Counted from the first letter of the stretch, positions 42,427 to 51,404 are shown. The stretch: 64,000 bases of DNA from WVZH01 sp034430895 (GCA_034430895.1 DAOUDW010000075.1:100817-164816); one strand, 5' to 3'. Program-made: numbers and translations. The notes: generated by a model from the letters alone, not told the origin.

Positions 42427-43041
42427 TTACCCTCCGCGTTTTGGTTCGTCCATCAGGCGTGTGGGACCATGCCCTGGATAAACACGTGAGGCACCTCGCT
42501 CCCACAACAAATGCCAACTGGCAGCCACGACATGCGGATCTTCCAAGCCAACGTAATCTGGAGGTGTTAAATCTCCCGTAAACACAGAACCATCGTCGAG
42601 CAGCAGTGAAACGCTGTCCGCCGAGTGGCCCGGTGTGTGCAAGACCTCCCCCGGGATTCCGATCGCTTCAAGCAGCGTACGGCTTTCGGCGCAAGAGATC
42701 ACAACGTTTCCTTCCGGGATAATTTCGATGTAATTATCGACCGGCTTGATCCAGGTTTTCATGAGTGGGATCGCCTCGACCTGAACGTCGATCAAAAGCA
42801 GCGGTACGCCCGCCTGCTTAAAATCCTGGGCCAAACCGGCGTGATCGATGTGGTAGTGCGTGGCAAGGGTGTAGCGAATCTCCTCCAGGGGAACGTCCAT
42901 ACGCTTGAGAATGGACCGCATTTTACCCATGCTGCCTGGCCAACCGATATCCACCAGCAAGCGAGATCGGCCTGCGCTGATCACCCAGTAATTCGTAGAT
43001 CGGTAACCTACATTCACGATGGTAATCGGTTCAGCCGGCAT
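42427..43041 (-). CDS. Metallo-beta-lactamase fold hydrolase
   Basis: 204 residues from ATG 43041, chosen because GAGGG lies 5 bases upstream. An in-frame ATG 12 bases earlier overlaps that site. The metal motif is THYHIDHAG near residue 62, followed by the third His in HTPGHSAD, Asp in FTGDLTPPD, and the last His in YPGHGPT. This is the glyoxalase II/MBL-fold pattern with two metal ions. The substrate is not predictable. The frame ends with MDEPKRGG. It is divergent from no close partner, and the gap 42286-42426 holds the padR promoter. Confidence 0.87.
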   Translation of the reverse strand: MPAEPITIVNVGYRSTNYWVISAGRSRLLVDIGWPGSMGKMRSILKRMDVPLEEIRYTLATHYHIDHAGLAQDFKQAGVPLLLIDVQVEAIPLMKTWIKPVDNYIEIIPEGNVVISCAESRTLLEAIGIPGEVLHTPGHSADSVSLLLDDGSVFTGDLTPPDYVGLEDPHVVAASWHLLWERGASRVYPGHGPTRLMDEPKRGG

Positions 43042-43093
43042 GTTTGCCCTCATGCACTTCGAGATTCACGAACTCCGCCAGCATTGGTCGTAG

Positions 43094-43113
43094 GGGCGGT
43101 TCGCGAGCCGCCC
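43094..43113. repeat. REP-like hairpin
   Basis: GGGCGGTTCGCGAGCCGCCC is an almost perfect palindrome with one T-G pair. It is embedded in GTAGGGGCGG...CCGCCCGAAC. On the plus strand GGGATCCTTTTTT follows. It lies between the MBL and GNAT genes (43042-43210), where no gene is present. Such GGGGCGG-type hairpins are dispersed repeats in many bacterial genomes. With its T-run it could also stop plus-strand transcripts. Confidence 0.55.
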
Positions 43114-43210
43114 GAACGGGATCCTTTTTTATCTTAATGGGGATTGGGTTTCGAACAACAGCAGACTTCGCGGTTGCTTTCGTCATCGCTTTCGCCGCAT
43201 CCGTTTGATT

Positions 43211-43648
43211 CTAACGTTCGGCGGCGGGAATTTCCAACTCCAGCGAATATTCGCGGTATCCCAAGGCGGCATAGAAAGCCCGGGCGGTATGGTTGTCGAC
43301 GAGCACCCCAACCGAAAGCCGCTTACCCGCAGGCCAGATTTCTTCACGCAGGATGCGGATCGCCTCCCGCCCGATCCCCTGCCTGCGGCGAGTCCGATCG
43401 ACGAAGAGTTGTTTTAGATAGATGCTGTCTTTATCATCTCGATGCTTCGTGTACAAGGCGTAAGCTACGGCATCCCCTTCGAGTTCGAAGAGCACGGCTC
43501 TATATTCTCCGTTTAGAAAATCCCGCATACGCTCTGCAAACCAGTCGTCCGATTTGGATCGATTCCGATGGCCCTCGTCCTCGACAAGCTGTCGATTCAT
43601 GGCGCTTAAAATCGGCACATCATCCCACGTGGCAATTCGGTATTGCAT
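43211..43648 (-). CDS. GNAT family N-acetyltransferase
   Basis: 145 residues from ATG 43648, preceded by AGGATGAGGATC. An ATG 9 bases upstream has no spaced site. The acetyl-CoA loop is QLFVDRTRRRQGIGREAIRILRE (Q/R-x-x-G-x-G/A as RRQGIG), followed by VLVDNHTARAFYAALGYREYSLELE, the standard motif B. The N-terminus MQYRIATWDDVPILSAMNRQLVEDEGH fits the family. The acceptor is unknown, since these enzymes acetylate small amines, antibiotics or protein N-termini. Confidence 0.88.
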   Translation of the reverse strand: MQYRIATWDDVPILSAMNRQLVEDEGHRNRSKSDDWFAERMRDFLNGEYRAVLFELEGDAVAYALYTKHRDDKDSIYLKQLFVDRTRRRQGIGREAIRILREEIWPAGKRLSVGVLVDNHTARAFYAALGYREYSLELEIPAAER

Positions 43649-43698
43649 GATCCTCATCCTGTTGACTCGTAACCTTTACCTCGTAACAGCACATCAGG

Positions 43699-44049
43699 TT
43701 ATACATGTGGGAAAAAATTCTCGGGGACGTCCGGCTCATCATCGATCGGTTCGTGGACAATCCAGGCAACGATCAATGCGATGATCGTGATCAGCACTGT
43801 AATGATTGTTTCGGCAATGTACCCATAGATCTCCCCATCTTCAGCGAATATCATTTGCAGGATAAGCGCCACGATAAGCGAAAGCGGGAACGGAGATATC
43901 AGCATCAAACCAAACAGCTTGCCCTGATCCGCCCTAAACGGAAATCGTTCTCTTAATTTGAAGGTTAATAACTTCTCCGGCAAGACACCCGCATAGATGA
44001 GCCAGATTCCAGGAATGGCCAACCCGATTTGAAGTGCACGCACACACAT
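43699..44049 (-). CDS. Small membrane protein of unknown function
   Basis: 116 residues from ATG 44049 (GAGGAG 5 bases upstream, so the in-frame start at 44085 is rejected). There are three hydrophobic segments: LQIGLAIPGIWLIYAGVLP, LFGLMLISPFPLSLIVALILQMIFA and IAETIITVLITIIALIVAWIVH. An acidic tail follows (EPIDDEPDVPENF). I do not recognise a family. Neighbours are a GNAT gene downstream and the broken signal peptidase-like gene upstream. Confidence 0.7.
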   Translation of the reverse strand: MCVRALQIGLAIPGIWLIYAGVLPEKLLTFKLRERFPFRADQGKLFGLMLISPFPLSLIVALILQMIFAEDGEIYGYIAETIITVLITIIALIVAWIVHEPIDDEPDVPENFFPHV

Positions 44050-44120
44050 ATTCGCTCCTCTTCGTTGATTTCCAAAGCATACCACTTCAGAAGTTATACT
44101 TCAAAGAAGCAGCGCAAAGC

Positions 44121-44958
44121 TCAGGTTTCATCCCTGCCCACCGAATTCGATTTTTTCCGTTGAATGAATCGCGGGAAAGTGCGTAGTTCTCTGACTGTGA
44201 AGGCACCAAATTCTTGTACGAAACAGGCCAGGCCTTCCCATTCCTTCCGCCATCCCTGCCAGCGGAATGCATCATGCAGGGATAACTCCGGGTTATCCAT
44301 TATCTCCGCGAAGAACGCCGCCAGACCTATCGCCAAGGTGATGTCCTTGATATCGGCAGCCACGATGTGCGGTAGACGAATGTAATCAAGCACATAGCCC
44401 CGCACATTCATATCACACAGGAATCCGGCATACCCCGAAAATAAACCCAGAAATGCAGCGTCAGCCCAGAGACTCTTGCGACGGGCAGTCACGTAAAAGC
44501 GGTAGAACAGAATCAAACCCAAGAAAAAAAACAATCCCCACGCCGATATTTGCGAACGGACGAGCGATCTCCAATTGCATGTCGAAGAAACTTTGAATCC
44601 AGGATCCGCGATCGTTGTGCAAGTTGGCAAGGTGCAGCCAGTCATCCAGAACGGGAATGGACGTGCCCTCTTTGATTGTGACTGCAGCAATCTGTTTCAT
44701 GGCTTGATCCAAAAGTATCAAACCGCCAGCAAAAATAACCATCGCCCATTTTCCAGTCAACCACTGTCTATGCTGGCTGATCGCGGTCAGGATACAGGCG
44801 ATGAGGTAGAAGAAGAGTAAGGGATACATCGCGATCAGGACGGATTGTAGCGTATCCAATTTACCCTGCACCGCGCTGATTCCAATGAAGAGAATCTATT
44901 CCACCAGGAATAAAATCTTAATTAGCGTGGGTTTTATAAACCGAACGACAGCATCCAT
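44121..44958 (-). pseudogene. Broken LspA-like (signal peptidase II family) membrane protein gene
   Basis: The reading frame can be followed from ATG 44958 (GAGGATCC just upstream) as MDAVVRFIKPTLIKILFLVE, then an in-frame TAG at 44896-44898. It continues in the same frame to a run of eight T on the minus strand (44524-44531), where one base too many shifts the frame. It goes on in the next frame to 44121. The joined product is about 278 residues. LspA-like features are LLDQAMKQIA (motif LDQ-TK), LHLANLHNDRGSW, and the two catalytic Asp regions GYVLDYIRLP and VAADIKDITLAIG. An N-terminal extension of two membrane helices and a C-terminal tail make it longer than typical LspA (160-200). The TAG and the frameshift point to decay, or less likely to suppression and slippage. 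The 261 bases upstream (44959-45219) show no supported gene, only an open frame without a start codon. Confidence 0.7.
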
Positions 44959-45219
44959 TGGATCCTCAGCGAATTCCCCACAGAGAACTTCAATATCAGC
45001 GACTCACCTGTAGAAGCAGAAACAACCATCAGCCACGGCATGTTGAAAACATACCAAACCATGGCAGTCAATTGGCCGACACACCAATGAATGATCTGGA
45101 CACCGAATGTCCTGGCGAAGTAATTTATTCTCGATGTAACTGCACTTGGATGGATTCGTGAACCCGAAAAAACAAATCTACTCGATCTCTTCCAGGGCTC
45201 AAGAAATCATCTGATCCCC

Positions 45220-45885
45220 CTAACCTTCCAATTCCGCATCACCTTTCGTATCAGACTTGCCACGCAAGATCGGCCCGATGAAAACTCCCAATCCCAGGAT
45301 AATGAGTGCCACGGGGAGAATATAATCGGCATCCACTGTCGCCATTAGGAAACCCAGTCCCATGATGGTCATGACTGCTGCAGGGATGAGCGCCCACCAC
45401 AGCTTCCGATTGCTGATGTAGGCCACGAAAAAGGGCAAGGCGATGGTGAGAAATACGTAGGCTGGGACGATTTCGTCGGTGAGGATATCGGCATCGAGCA
45501 GCGGAACCATAATCCCGATGGCGATGAGAGTATATGCCGGGATGAGAAACCACCATTGAGTGCGGCCAGTGCTTAGATATACGTACAGGAAGGGTAACGC
45601 AATGGACGCAAGCACGAACGTGGCAACCCAAGCATCGCCCAGGAATTCAAGCTCCAATAACGCCAGCATCAAGGCGATGTCCAAGAAGATATAGGAGACG
45701 ATCAACATCCACTTCGCTTTGCGATCTACGGCGTAGACGGCGTAGATGGCGAGTCCTAATCCTCCCAAGACTGCCGCCCAGACCCACACCCCGATATCTG
45801 TTAGTGTTTGCATAAAGAGCATAGCGCCCAATAACACCAACAACCCACCCCAAACCAATGATTGCCGATCCATTTGCCGATTCAT
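45220..45885 (-). CDS. Polytopic membrane protein of unknown function
   Basis: 221 residues with seven to eight hydrophobic segments arranged as a repeat: each unit has a helix pair followed by a short polar loop (KAKWMLIVSYIFLDIALMLALLE, TQWWFLIPAYTLIAIGIMVPLLDAD, KLWWALIPAAVMTIMGLGFLMATVDADYI). The repeated W-x-LIPA-x-T/V pattern suggests internal triplication. The N-terminus resembles the LiaF-type transmembrane domain (SLVWGGLLVLLGAMLFMQTL). A GGAGGAG site precedes the ATG. Function unknown. The gap 45886-46053 upstream shows no gene. Confidence 0.78.
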   Translation of the reverse strand: MNRQMDRQSLVWGGLLVLLGAMLFMQTLTDIGVWVWAAVLGGLGLAIYAVYAVDRKAKWMLIVSYIFLDIALMLALLELEFLGDAWVATFVLASIALPFLYVYLSTGRTQWWFLIPAYTLIAIGIMVPLLDADILTDEIVPAYVFLTIALPFFVAYISNRKLWWALIPAAVMTIMGLGFLMATVDADYILPVALIILGLGVFIGPILRGKSDTKGDAELEG

Positions 45886-46053
45886 CGTCTCTCCTCCTCA
45901 CAAGCATGATACACGAAAATATCTATACATATCATACACCGACCGTGCATCCATTCATTGCCCCAGTCAGGATCGATCCATACACATGGGTATGTCGCGA
46001 ATGCCATGCTCGATAAGTTCAACTCCTTCAGGTGGGAAAAAAGGATCGTGAGA

Positions 46054-46656
46054 CTACGAGTGCACAGCCTGATTGAATCGGATCAATTTCCAGCGGCCCT
46101 CGCTTTCCTCCCATTCGATCTCCATGACACTTGCCGTATCGACCTTGAAGTTGAATCGCCGATACGCAGGTAACCCGAGTATATGGCACATCAATAACCG
46201 GATGAGACCATCGTGGGCGACGAGGAGGATATGCTCCGCTTCACTCTTCTTCTCGTCGACGAAACTGGCGATGCGCGCCATTGCTTCCGACCCGGTTTCA
46301 CCTTCCGGCCAGCGGAAGTCTCTATCTTGATCGACGAGCGCCCGCCACACTTCAGGATACAGCTCTTGAATCTCATCTCCGGATAACGTCTCAATGATGC
46401 CGATGTCAATTTCGTTGAGGCGGGGATCAACGAGCGGAACGATCTTGCGTTTTCTCGCCAACGGTCGAATCGTCTGCCCGGTGCGGATATACTCACTTAC
46501 ATATATCGTTTCGATGGGAAGTTTGCGGAAATATCGCTTCAGCCTCGCCGCTTGTCGTCTGCCAAATGCACTGATCGGTTGATCATTATGCCGCAATTGA
46601 TGATTATAAAAATCGCCTTTGGCTTTATCGGCATGCCGCACAATGTAGAATTTCAT
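46054..46656 (-). CDS. Histidine phosphatase superfamily protein (phosphoglycerate mutase-like)
   Basis: 200 residues. The catalytic RHA motif is in FYIVRHADKA at residue 6. The second arginine lies in SEYIRTGQTIRPLA and the second His in LVAHDGLIRLLMCHILG, all positions of the branch-1 phosphatases. EIDIGIIETLSGDE contributes the acidic proton donor. It dephosphorylates an unknown small molecule or protein. GGAGAG precedes the ATG. It is a single gene, with no operon partners close by. The gap 46657-46772 has no gene. Confidence 0.9.
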   Translation of the reverse strand: MKFYIVRHADKAKGDFYNHQLRHNDQPISAFGRRQAARLKRYFRKLPIETIYVSEYIRTGQTIRPLARKRKIVPLVDPRLNEIDIGIIETLSGDEIQELYPEVWRALVDQDRDFRWPEGETGSEAMARIASFVDEKKSEAEHILLVAHDGLIRLLMCHILGLPAYRRFNFKVDTASVMEIEWEESEGRWKLIRFNQAVHS

Positions 46657-46772
46657 CTCTCTCCGCTGGTCTTTAGCTACAACTAAGAAATCACGTGATC
46701 TTACTTATGGAAACACCAATGGAGATTTACCGTCACTCATCGAATGTGACGCTATAAAAATCAAACACAGCG

Positions 46773-48017
46773 TTAAGCGAAAGTCTCGATCAACGCACAG
46801 GTCTCCGCCAGAGGATCTCTCCCTTCAAATAGAGTCGCCACACGCTGGCAGCGCGCCCGCAAATCGCTCGATTGTGTGAGTATGCCCAATTTTTCCGTTA
46901 GATCGTGAACCTGCATGCGTGACGGCACGATCGAGTCTCCGACGCCTAATTGTATAAGGCGCCAGGCGTTGTCAAATTGATCGTAGGCCATCGGATGGAT
47001 CAACTGCGGAACGCCAGCTTTCAGCGCCTGCGCACAGGTTCCAATCCCACCGTGATGAACGAGCGCGCTCACACGCTTCAGGATTCGCCCCAGGGGAACG
47101 TATTCGAAGTGTCGTACCCCTTCCGGGAGCGGGTTGGGAATCTGGTGCCTGTAGCGCGAGAGTAAAATCGCTCGCAAGCCCAATTCCTGGCAAGCTCGAA
47201 CCGCCGTTTCGAAAATCGATTCCGCATGCTGCATCAACGATCCGGGCATGAAAACGATCGGTGGTTCTCCCTGATCTAAAAACGACACGACTTCCGGTGA
47301 GAGATTCTCCTCTTCGCCTTCATCAAACAGCGGAAAACCCGTCAGATGTGTACTTGATGGCCAATCAGGTTTCGGCGCGGCATACCAATCGGGAAACAAG
47401 CCGATCACCATTTCGGGTGAATGACCCCAGCGCGTCATGATGCGTTCAACCGGCGCAAGCCCGATGTCCTTTCGAAAGGCGTTTAACGACGGACCGATCA
47501 TTCGATCGACGACGAACTTATCCGCCACCCACCAATAGAAACGCTTCAGTGCCAGCGGGAGCCAATCCGGAAACGGAAAAAAAGCATTCTGAGGCATCTC
47601 GTAGGCGGATTTAAACGCCATAGGCGCCAGATGCACCGTTACGTTCGGGATCCTATGCTTCTCCTGTATCATTCGTGCGGAGAACACCGTAATCGAACTT
47701 ACGATCACCGTGTCGTTGCCCTTACAACGTTCGAGAAGCCGTTTGTAGGCGACATCGATATTCGGAAGAATCAAACTGTCAAAAAAGACTGAAACGCTCT
47801 TACGTGGATCGAACAGCGCAGGGTGATTGGCGAAACGCACATACTGTTCCGTTGTGCCGATCGGCACGAAATCCAATTGATACTTCCTGGCTAAATTCTC
47901 AAAGAAGGGGTTGGTGCAGAACGTGACCCGATGCCCGCGCTGCTTGAGTGCAAGGGCCAGCCCGACCTTCGGATATACATCACCATAACTGCCGAGGGTA
48001 GCAACCAAAACATTCAT
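46773..48017 (-). CDS. GT1 family glycosyltransferase (UGT/MGT-like)
   Basis: 414 residues. The acceptor domain starts NVLVATLGSYGDVYPKVGLALALKQRGHRVTFCT. The nucleotide-sugar domain has the signature region VSALVHHGGIGTCAQALKAGVPQLIHPMAYDQFDNAWRL, which binds UDP-sugar through HHGG and D/Q. FMPGSLMQHAESIFETAVRA is the typical domain junction. The family glycosylates lipids, polyketides, sterols or other small hydrophobic molecules. The absence of membrane helices places it in the cytoplasm. AAAGGA lies upstream. The 170 bases to the next gene hold nothing evident. Confidence 0.9.
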   Translation of the reverse strand: MNVLVATLGSYGDVYPKVGLALALKQRGHRVTFCTNPFFENLARKYQLDFVPIGTTEQYVRFANHPALFDPRKSVSVFFDSLILPNIDVAYKRLLERCKGNDTVIVSSITVFSARMIQEKHRIPNVTVHLAPMAFKSAYEMPQNAFFPFPDWLPLALKRFYWWVADKFVVDRMIGPSLNAFRKDIGLAPVERIMTRWGHSPEMVIGLFPDWYAAPKPDWPSSTHLTGFPLFDEGEEENLSPEVVSFLDQGEPPIVFMPGSLMQHAESIFETAVRACQELGLRAILLSRYRHQIPNPLPEGVRHFEYVPLGRILKRVSALVHHGGIGTCAQALKAGVPQLIHPMAYDQFDNAWRLIQLGVGDSIVPSRMQVHDLTEKLGILTQSSDLRARCQRVATLFEGRDPLAETCALIETFA

Positions 48018-48187
48018 TGAATTATGGTCCTTTCGATTTTGCTAAGAAGATTTCGGCCTTTACCTCACCACTTGCTTCCTGTTGGGGTTGCGGCGATTGA
48101 AATAAGAGTAAGTGTATTTCATTCGGGATCGATTGATCGTGCCAGGGAATATCCGTTGTGGATTCCATGAACACTCGATACATCCGC

Positions 48188-48577
48188 TTAGGGCATCAGT
48201 AGATCCTGCACCGAGACCAGTATCCGGCCGTCCTCTCTCGTGAGGACCCCCTCGATTTCGACATAGTTATCCAAAGCCATTTGCGCTTGCTGCTCATCGC
48301 TGAAATCGAGCCAAAATTCGTTATGGACGAAAGCCCCGACTTCACAGCCGCCATTCTCCAACTCAAAGTAGACGCCGTCGGGCGGGCTCAAATCGATAAA
48401 CGAAATCTGGCCGCGCGTGGTCACGCGCCATCCAATCAGATCGTCGTTCAACTCACATACGGCCACTTCGCCGGCATCGTGTTCCGAATCCCCTTTTGGT
48501 CCCGAATCGCAACATGTCAAAGCCAATAGGATAAAGATCAATGAGAGAAACGGGAGTATTCGAGAGACCTTTCGCAT
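48188..48577 (-). CDS. Small lipoprotein, OB-fold-like
   Basis: 129 residues. The signal peptide FLSLIFILLALTC is followed by a lipobox (LTCC), so the mature protein is lipid-anchored. The rest reads CELNDDLIGWRVTTRGQISFIDLSPPDGVYFELENGGCEVGAFVHNEFWLDFSDEQQAQMALDNYVEIEGVLTREDGRILVSVQDL. The spacing of V-T-V-x-G at the first strand and V-x-V-x-G at the last is what nucleic-acid-binding-type OB folds (tRNA_anti-like) show. Two cysteines may form a disulfide. AAGGAG precedes the ATG. No partner gene is evident. The gap 48578-48831 holds no gene. Confidence 0.78.
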   Translation of the reverse strand: MRKVSRILPFLSLIFILLALTCCDSGPKGDSEHDAGEVAVCELNDDLIGWRVTTRGQISFIDLSPPDGVYFELENGGCEVGAFVHNEFWLDFSDEQQAQMALDNYVEIEGVLTREDGRILVSVQDLLMP

Positions 48578-48831
48578 GACAAATCTCCTTCCAATTTTAT
48601 AAATCCATACTATTGGATTGTGTGAGGACTACAAAGGGGAATATAGCGTTATTCTTCCAAGCTCGCAATTTCAGACCCACATCCAGAGATGGTTGTTAGC
48701 AATCACTCCCACCCAACAAATTCATAAGGGCGCACACGGTCTACAGCAACGGCCTAACGTAGCCAGGGTTATTGTTATCAGATCTCAGGGTTACTCAACG
48801 CTTGGCAATCATAACCATTTTGGAGTGCAAC

Positions 48832-49539
48832 ATGGATCACACAAAATCACAAATCAAAAAAGGCAGCAAACTGGGAGGGGTTGCGGCGATCCTGATTGGG
48901 GTTTTAAACATCGTCCTTGTAGTATACGTTCTGGCCACACCCGCAGGTTCACGCTACGACGCGGGTGAATTCTTCCGCTATTTTTCCGAGAGTCCGTTGG
49001 CCCTCTCCATCGCCTGGATTGTTTTCGTCGTGTCGGCGATACTTTCCTATGCCGTCATCCCCATTGTCAGCGACATGGTGACAGACGTTCATCGCGATTG
49101 GGCGCGTGCGGCAACACTCTACGGCATTGTCGGATATACCGTGCTCGGCATATGGGCCATCACATTGACTCGCACGACTCCTGGACTGGCTGCGCGCTTC
49201 GTCGAAGGCAGTGAGGTGACTCGCACCGCGATCCTGGCCTATGGTTTGCCCGAGATCGATCCCGATGGCTGGTTCATGTTCGGCGGCACCGGTACGTGGT
49301 TGATCGTGATGAACATCCTGGCGATCCGCGGACAGCGGCTTCCCAGGCTACAGGGCATCATCGGCATCCTGGCTGGAATTTGCGCCTGGGCGACTGTATT
49401 CGGTGCGCTGCTGGAGTATGAACCGCTCAACCTGATCGCCTCCGGCGGGGGCGCGTTCTTCTACCCGGCCTGGTTCATCTGGTTGGGCTCGCGCCTGTGG
49501 CGTACAGCCGAGTCGGGAAAGGAACGAGGTGTCGCATGA
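48832..49539 (+). CDS. DUF4386-like membrane protein, first of a tandem pair
   Basis: 235 residues from ATG 48832 (TTGGAG 7 bases upstream, and the frame is open earlier). Six hydrophobic segments include GGVAAILIGVLNIVLVVYVLA, LALSIAWIVFVVSAILSYAVIPIVSDMV, ATLYGIVGYTVLGIWAIT, WFMFGGTGTWLIVMNILAI, LQGIIGILAGICAWATVFGALL and ASGGGAFFYPAWFIWLG. The order is the same as in the next gene. The C-terminus is polar (WRTAESGKERGVA). Function unknown. Its stop overlaps the start of the paralogue as ATGA. Confidence 0.78.
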   Translation: MDHTKSQIKKGSKLGGVAAILIGVLNIVLVVYVLATPAGSRYDAGEFFRYFSESPLALSIAWIVFVVSAILSYAVIPIVSDMVTDVHRDWARAATLYGIVGYTVLGIWAITLTRTTPGLAARFVEGSEVTRTAILAYGLPEIDPDGWFMFGGTGTWLIVMNILAIRGQRLPRLQGIIGILAGICAWATVFGALLEYEPLNLIASGGGAFFYPAWFIWLGSRLWRTAESGKERGVA

Positions 49540-50210
49540 ATTCCTCAACCCAAAAGGATCGATTGGGCAGCATCTGTGCCATCATGACGGGAGTGCTATA
49601 TGTTTTCATCATCCTGTACGTGATCGCCGTACCTAGCGGGCAGCGCTACGATCCCGGACAATTCTTCGAAAACTATGCAGAAAACCCCATAACGATGAAC
49701 GTGCTTTGGATCGTGATGGCATCGATCGCCGTATTGGCCTTCGGTGTGATCCCTTCCGTCGGCGCGCTGGTCCAAACGGAGTATCCAAGATTGGTCCAGG
49801 CCGCTAACGGATTGGGGTTGGCAGGATCGGCCGTCTCTGCAGTCAGCTTTCTGACTATGCTTGGACGCGCGCCGGGTTTAGCGCAGGCTTACGTCAACGG
49901 CGACAGCGCCACGAAAGCCGCTATCGCTGCAATCGGTCTCCCGCAGCTCGATCCGTTCAACGTACTCGTTCTCGGCGGCGTCGGAGCGTGGTTGCTGGTG
50001 GTCAATTTACTGGCTTTACAAGCCGGGAAGCTTCCCAAGCTTCATGCCGTCATGGGAATTGGCATGGCCATTTTCCTGGGTGTGGCGGTGATCGCGGCCA
50101 TTATCCAATCTGAGCTACTGGATCAAATCGCGGCAGGAGTTGGGGCTGTCTGCGCGCCGGTCTGGTATATCTGGGTGGGCGTACGCTTGAATAGAACACC
50201 CGCCGGATAA
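49536..50210 (+). CDS. DUF4386-like membrane protein, second of a tandem pair
   Basis: 224 residues from ATG 49536, which overlaps the previous stop. GAGGT lies 5 bases upstream. It is a paralogue of its neighbour in order and spacing: GSICAIMTGVLYVFIILYVIAVPSGQRYDPGQFFENYAENP matches GGVAAILIGVLNIVLVVYVLATPAGSRYDAGEFFRYFSESP, and the end AAGVGAVCAPVWYIWVGVRL matches ASGGGAFFYPAWFIWLGSRL. A recent but not very close duplication followed by translational coupling suggests a heteromeric membrane complex (inference). Confidence 0.78.
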   Translation: MNSSTQKDRLGSICAIMTGVLYVFIILYVIAVPSGQRYDPGQFFENYAENPITMNVLWIVMASIAVLAFGVIPSVGALVQTEYPRLVQAANGLGLAGSAVSAVSFLTMLGRAPGLAQAYVNGDSATKAAIAAIGLPQLDPFNVLVLGGVGAWLLVVNLLALQAGKLPKLHAVMGIGMAIFLGVAVIAAIIQSELLDQIAAGVGAVCAPVWYIWVGVRLNRTPAG

Positions 50211-50243
50211 CGATCGACGATTGCGAACCAGATCGTTCTGTTT

Positions 50244-50311
50244 TGTTGAGGGCTTCATCTATGGACATCCTACGAACTTGCCTTCCGATCCCTCACGGAA
50301 AGCCCTCAACA
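50244..50311. repeat. Long-loop inverted repeat after the DUF4386-like pair
   Basis: TGTTGAGGGCTT (50244-50255) and AAGCCCTCAACA (50300-50311) are perfect 12-base arms, 44 bases apart. The region 50211-50345 contains nothing else. The geometry (11- to 12-base arms, about 42-44 base loop) is the same as at 36143-36206. Confidence 0.6.
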
Positions 50312-50345
50312 GCACCAAAATCGTAAAAGAGCGTTTCTCGATCTC

Positions 50346-51404
50346 TCAGAGTTCACCGAAGGGGAAATACTCGCCCATGCATGTGTACCCGGCTGGCGCT
50401 TTAGGCCGCTCATAGGTTGAACGGTCGAAGAAGAGAATCGTATACGGACCAAATGTACCCACCTCAGTCTCGTAGCGTACCAGGTAAACATCCAGCGTTA
50501 TTCCTTCCACAAATACGGAACCGACCTGCTGGAAACGCAGTGGTTCCCGGCCTCCCGGTCCGCTTATCCCGTCAAGATAATCTTCGATGCGTTTCCAGCC
50601 TGCTCCACCGCCGCCGATGCGGATGGGGTTCTCAGGCGTCAAGCCGTAGGTTTCGTCCTCCGCCCATTCACAAGAGGTGACCTCGGGCTTGAAGAAAGTG
50701 ATCGAATCCGCAACCGCCAGGAAAACCGCCGATGCTTCGCTTCCCCAAAAATAAGACCCTGAGCATTCTATTGACAGCTTAAAGAAGCGGTTCCCTTCTT
50801 GTGGTATGACGGCAATTCGACCTCCTGACTGTGAAGTACCGACATCCGGCGACCAGGCGACACTGAGACCCTCCACGCCGCCGATCGTCAGCGGCACTGA
50901 TTCTTCATAAACAGCGCCTTGGGGTGTTTGCTTTAAAGCTTTATCAAGTGCCTGGTCCAGGCTCGTCTCCGAAGGATATTCATAGCTTAATATAATCAGG
51001 CTTGTAATGATTTCGGGATCGGGAGCATAAAACGAATAGATGCCGTCGAGCTCTTCAAAGGGGTTGATGATATAGTCCTTTGGGTAGCGGAAAGAATAAC
51101 CGAAGGGACTTTTCAGGCGGCTGCCCAACTGCACTGGCAGCGGCGTGACCGTTATCGTGGGCGTGGGTGTGATGGACGCTGTGAAGGTCACCGTTGGCGT
51201 TCTGGTGATGGTTGGGGTCAATGTTATCGTAGGTGTAAGGGTTGCAGTGCGCGTGCTCGTCTGTGTGATCGTTGACGTCGGAACGGGCGTATTCGACGCC
51301 GTCGGCGTTGCCGTGACGAACAAATCGAACGGAAATCCCCCTCCGGAACAAGCCGCCAGCAGCATGATTAAGAGCAGGAAAAACAATGTCAGCTTGATCT
51401 TCAT
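50346..51404 (-). CDS. Lipoprotein with Thr/Pro-rich spacer
   Basis: 352 residues from ATG 51404, placed 9 bases after GGAGG. An ATG 6 bases upstream is too close to that site and a further in-frame start at 51476 lacks one. The lipobox is LLAAC. After SGGGFPFDLFVTATPTASN, about 70 residues are a Thr/Pro repeat (TPTITLTPTITRTPTVTF), a flexible linker common in secreted proteins of this group. The globular part is GYSFRYPKDYIINPFEELDGIYSFYAPDPEIITSLIILSYEY through the final YETEVGTFGPYTILFFDRSTYERPKAPAGYTCMGEYFPFGEL. This resembles the PsbP/lipoprotein LpqN-like alpha-beta folds that sit under a membrane, but I cannot name it. The gap 51405-51564 holds no gene. Confidence 0.8.
   Translation of the reverse strand: MKIKLTLFFLLLIMLLAACSGGGFPFDLFVTATPTASNTPVPTSTITQTSTRTATLTPTITLTPTITRTPTVTFTASITPTPTITVTPLPVQLGSRLKSPFGYSFRYPKDYIINPFEELDGIYSFYAPDPEIITSLIILSYEYPSETSLDQALDKALKQTPQGAVYEESVPLTIGGVEGLSVAWSPDVGTSQSGGRIAVIPQEGNRFFKLSIECSGSYFWGSEASAVFLAVADSITFFKPEVTSCEWAEDETYGLTPENPIRIGGGGAGWKRIEDYLDGISGPGGREPLRFQQVGSVFVEGITLDVYLVRYETEVGTFGPYTILFFDRSTYERPKAPAGYTCMGEYFPFGEL

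Noticed and set aside
44959..45219. Open minus-strand frame ending just inside the LspA-like start
   Set aside because: No start codon with a ribosome-binding site and no family; it may be another gene remnant but is not supported enough to annotate.
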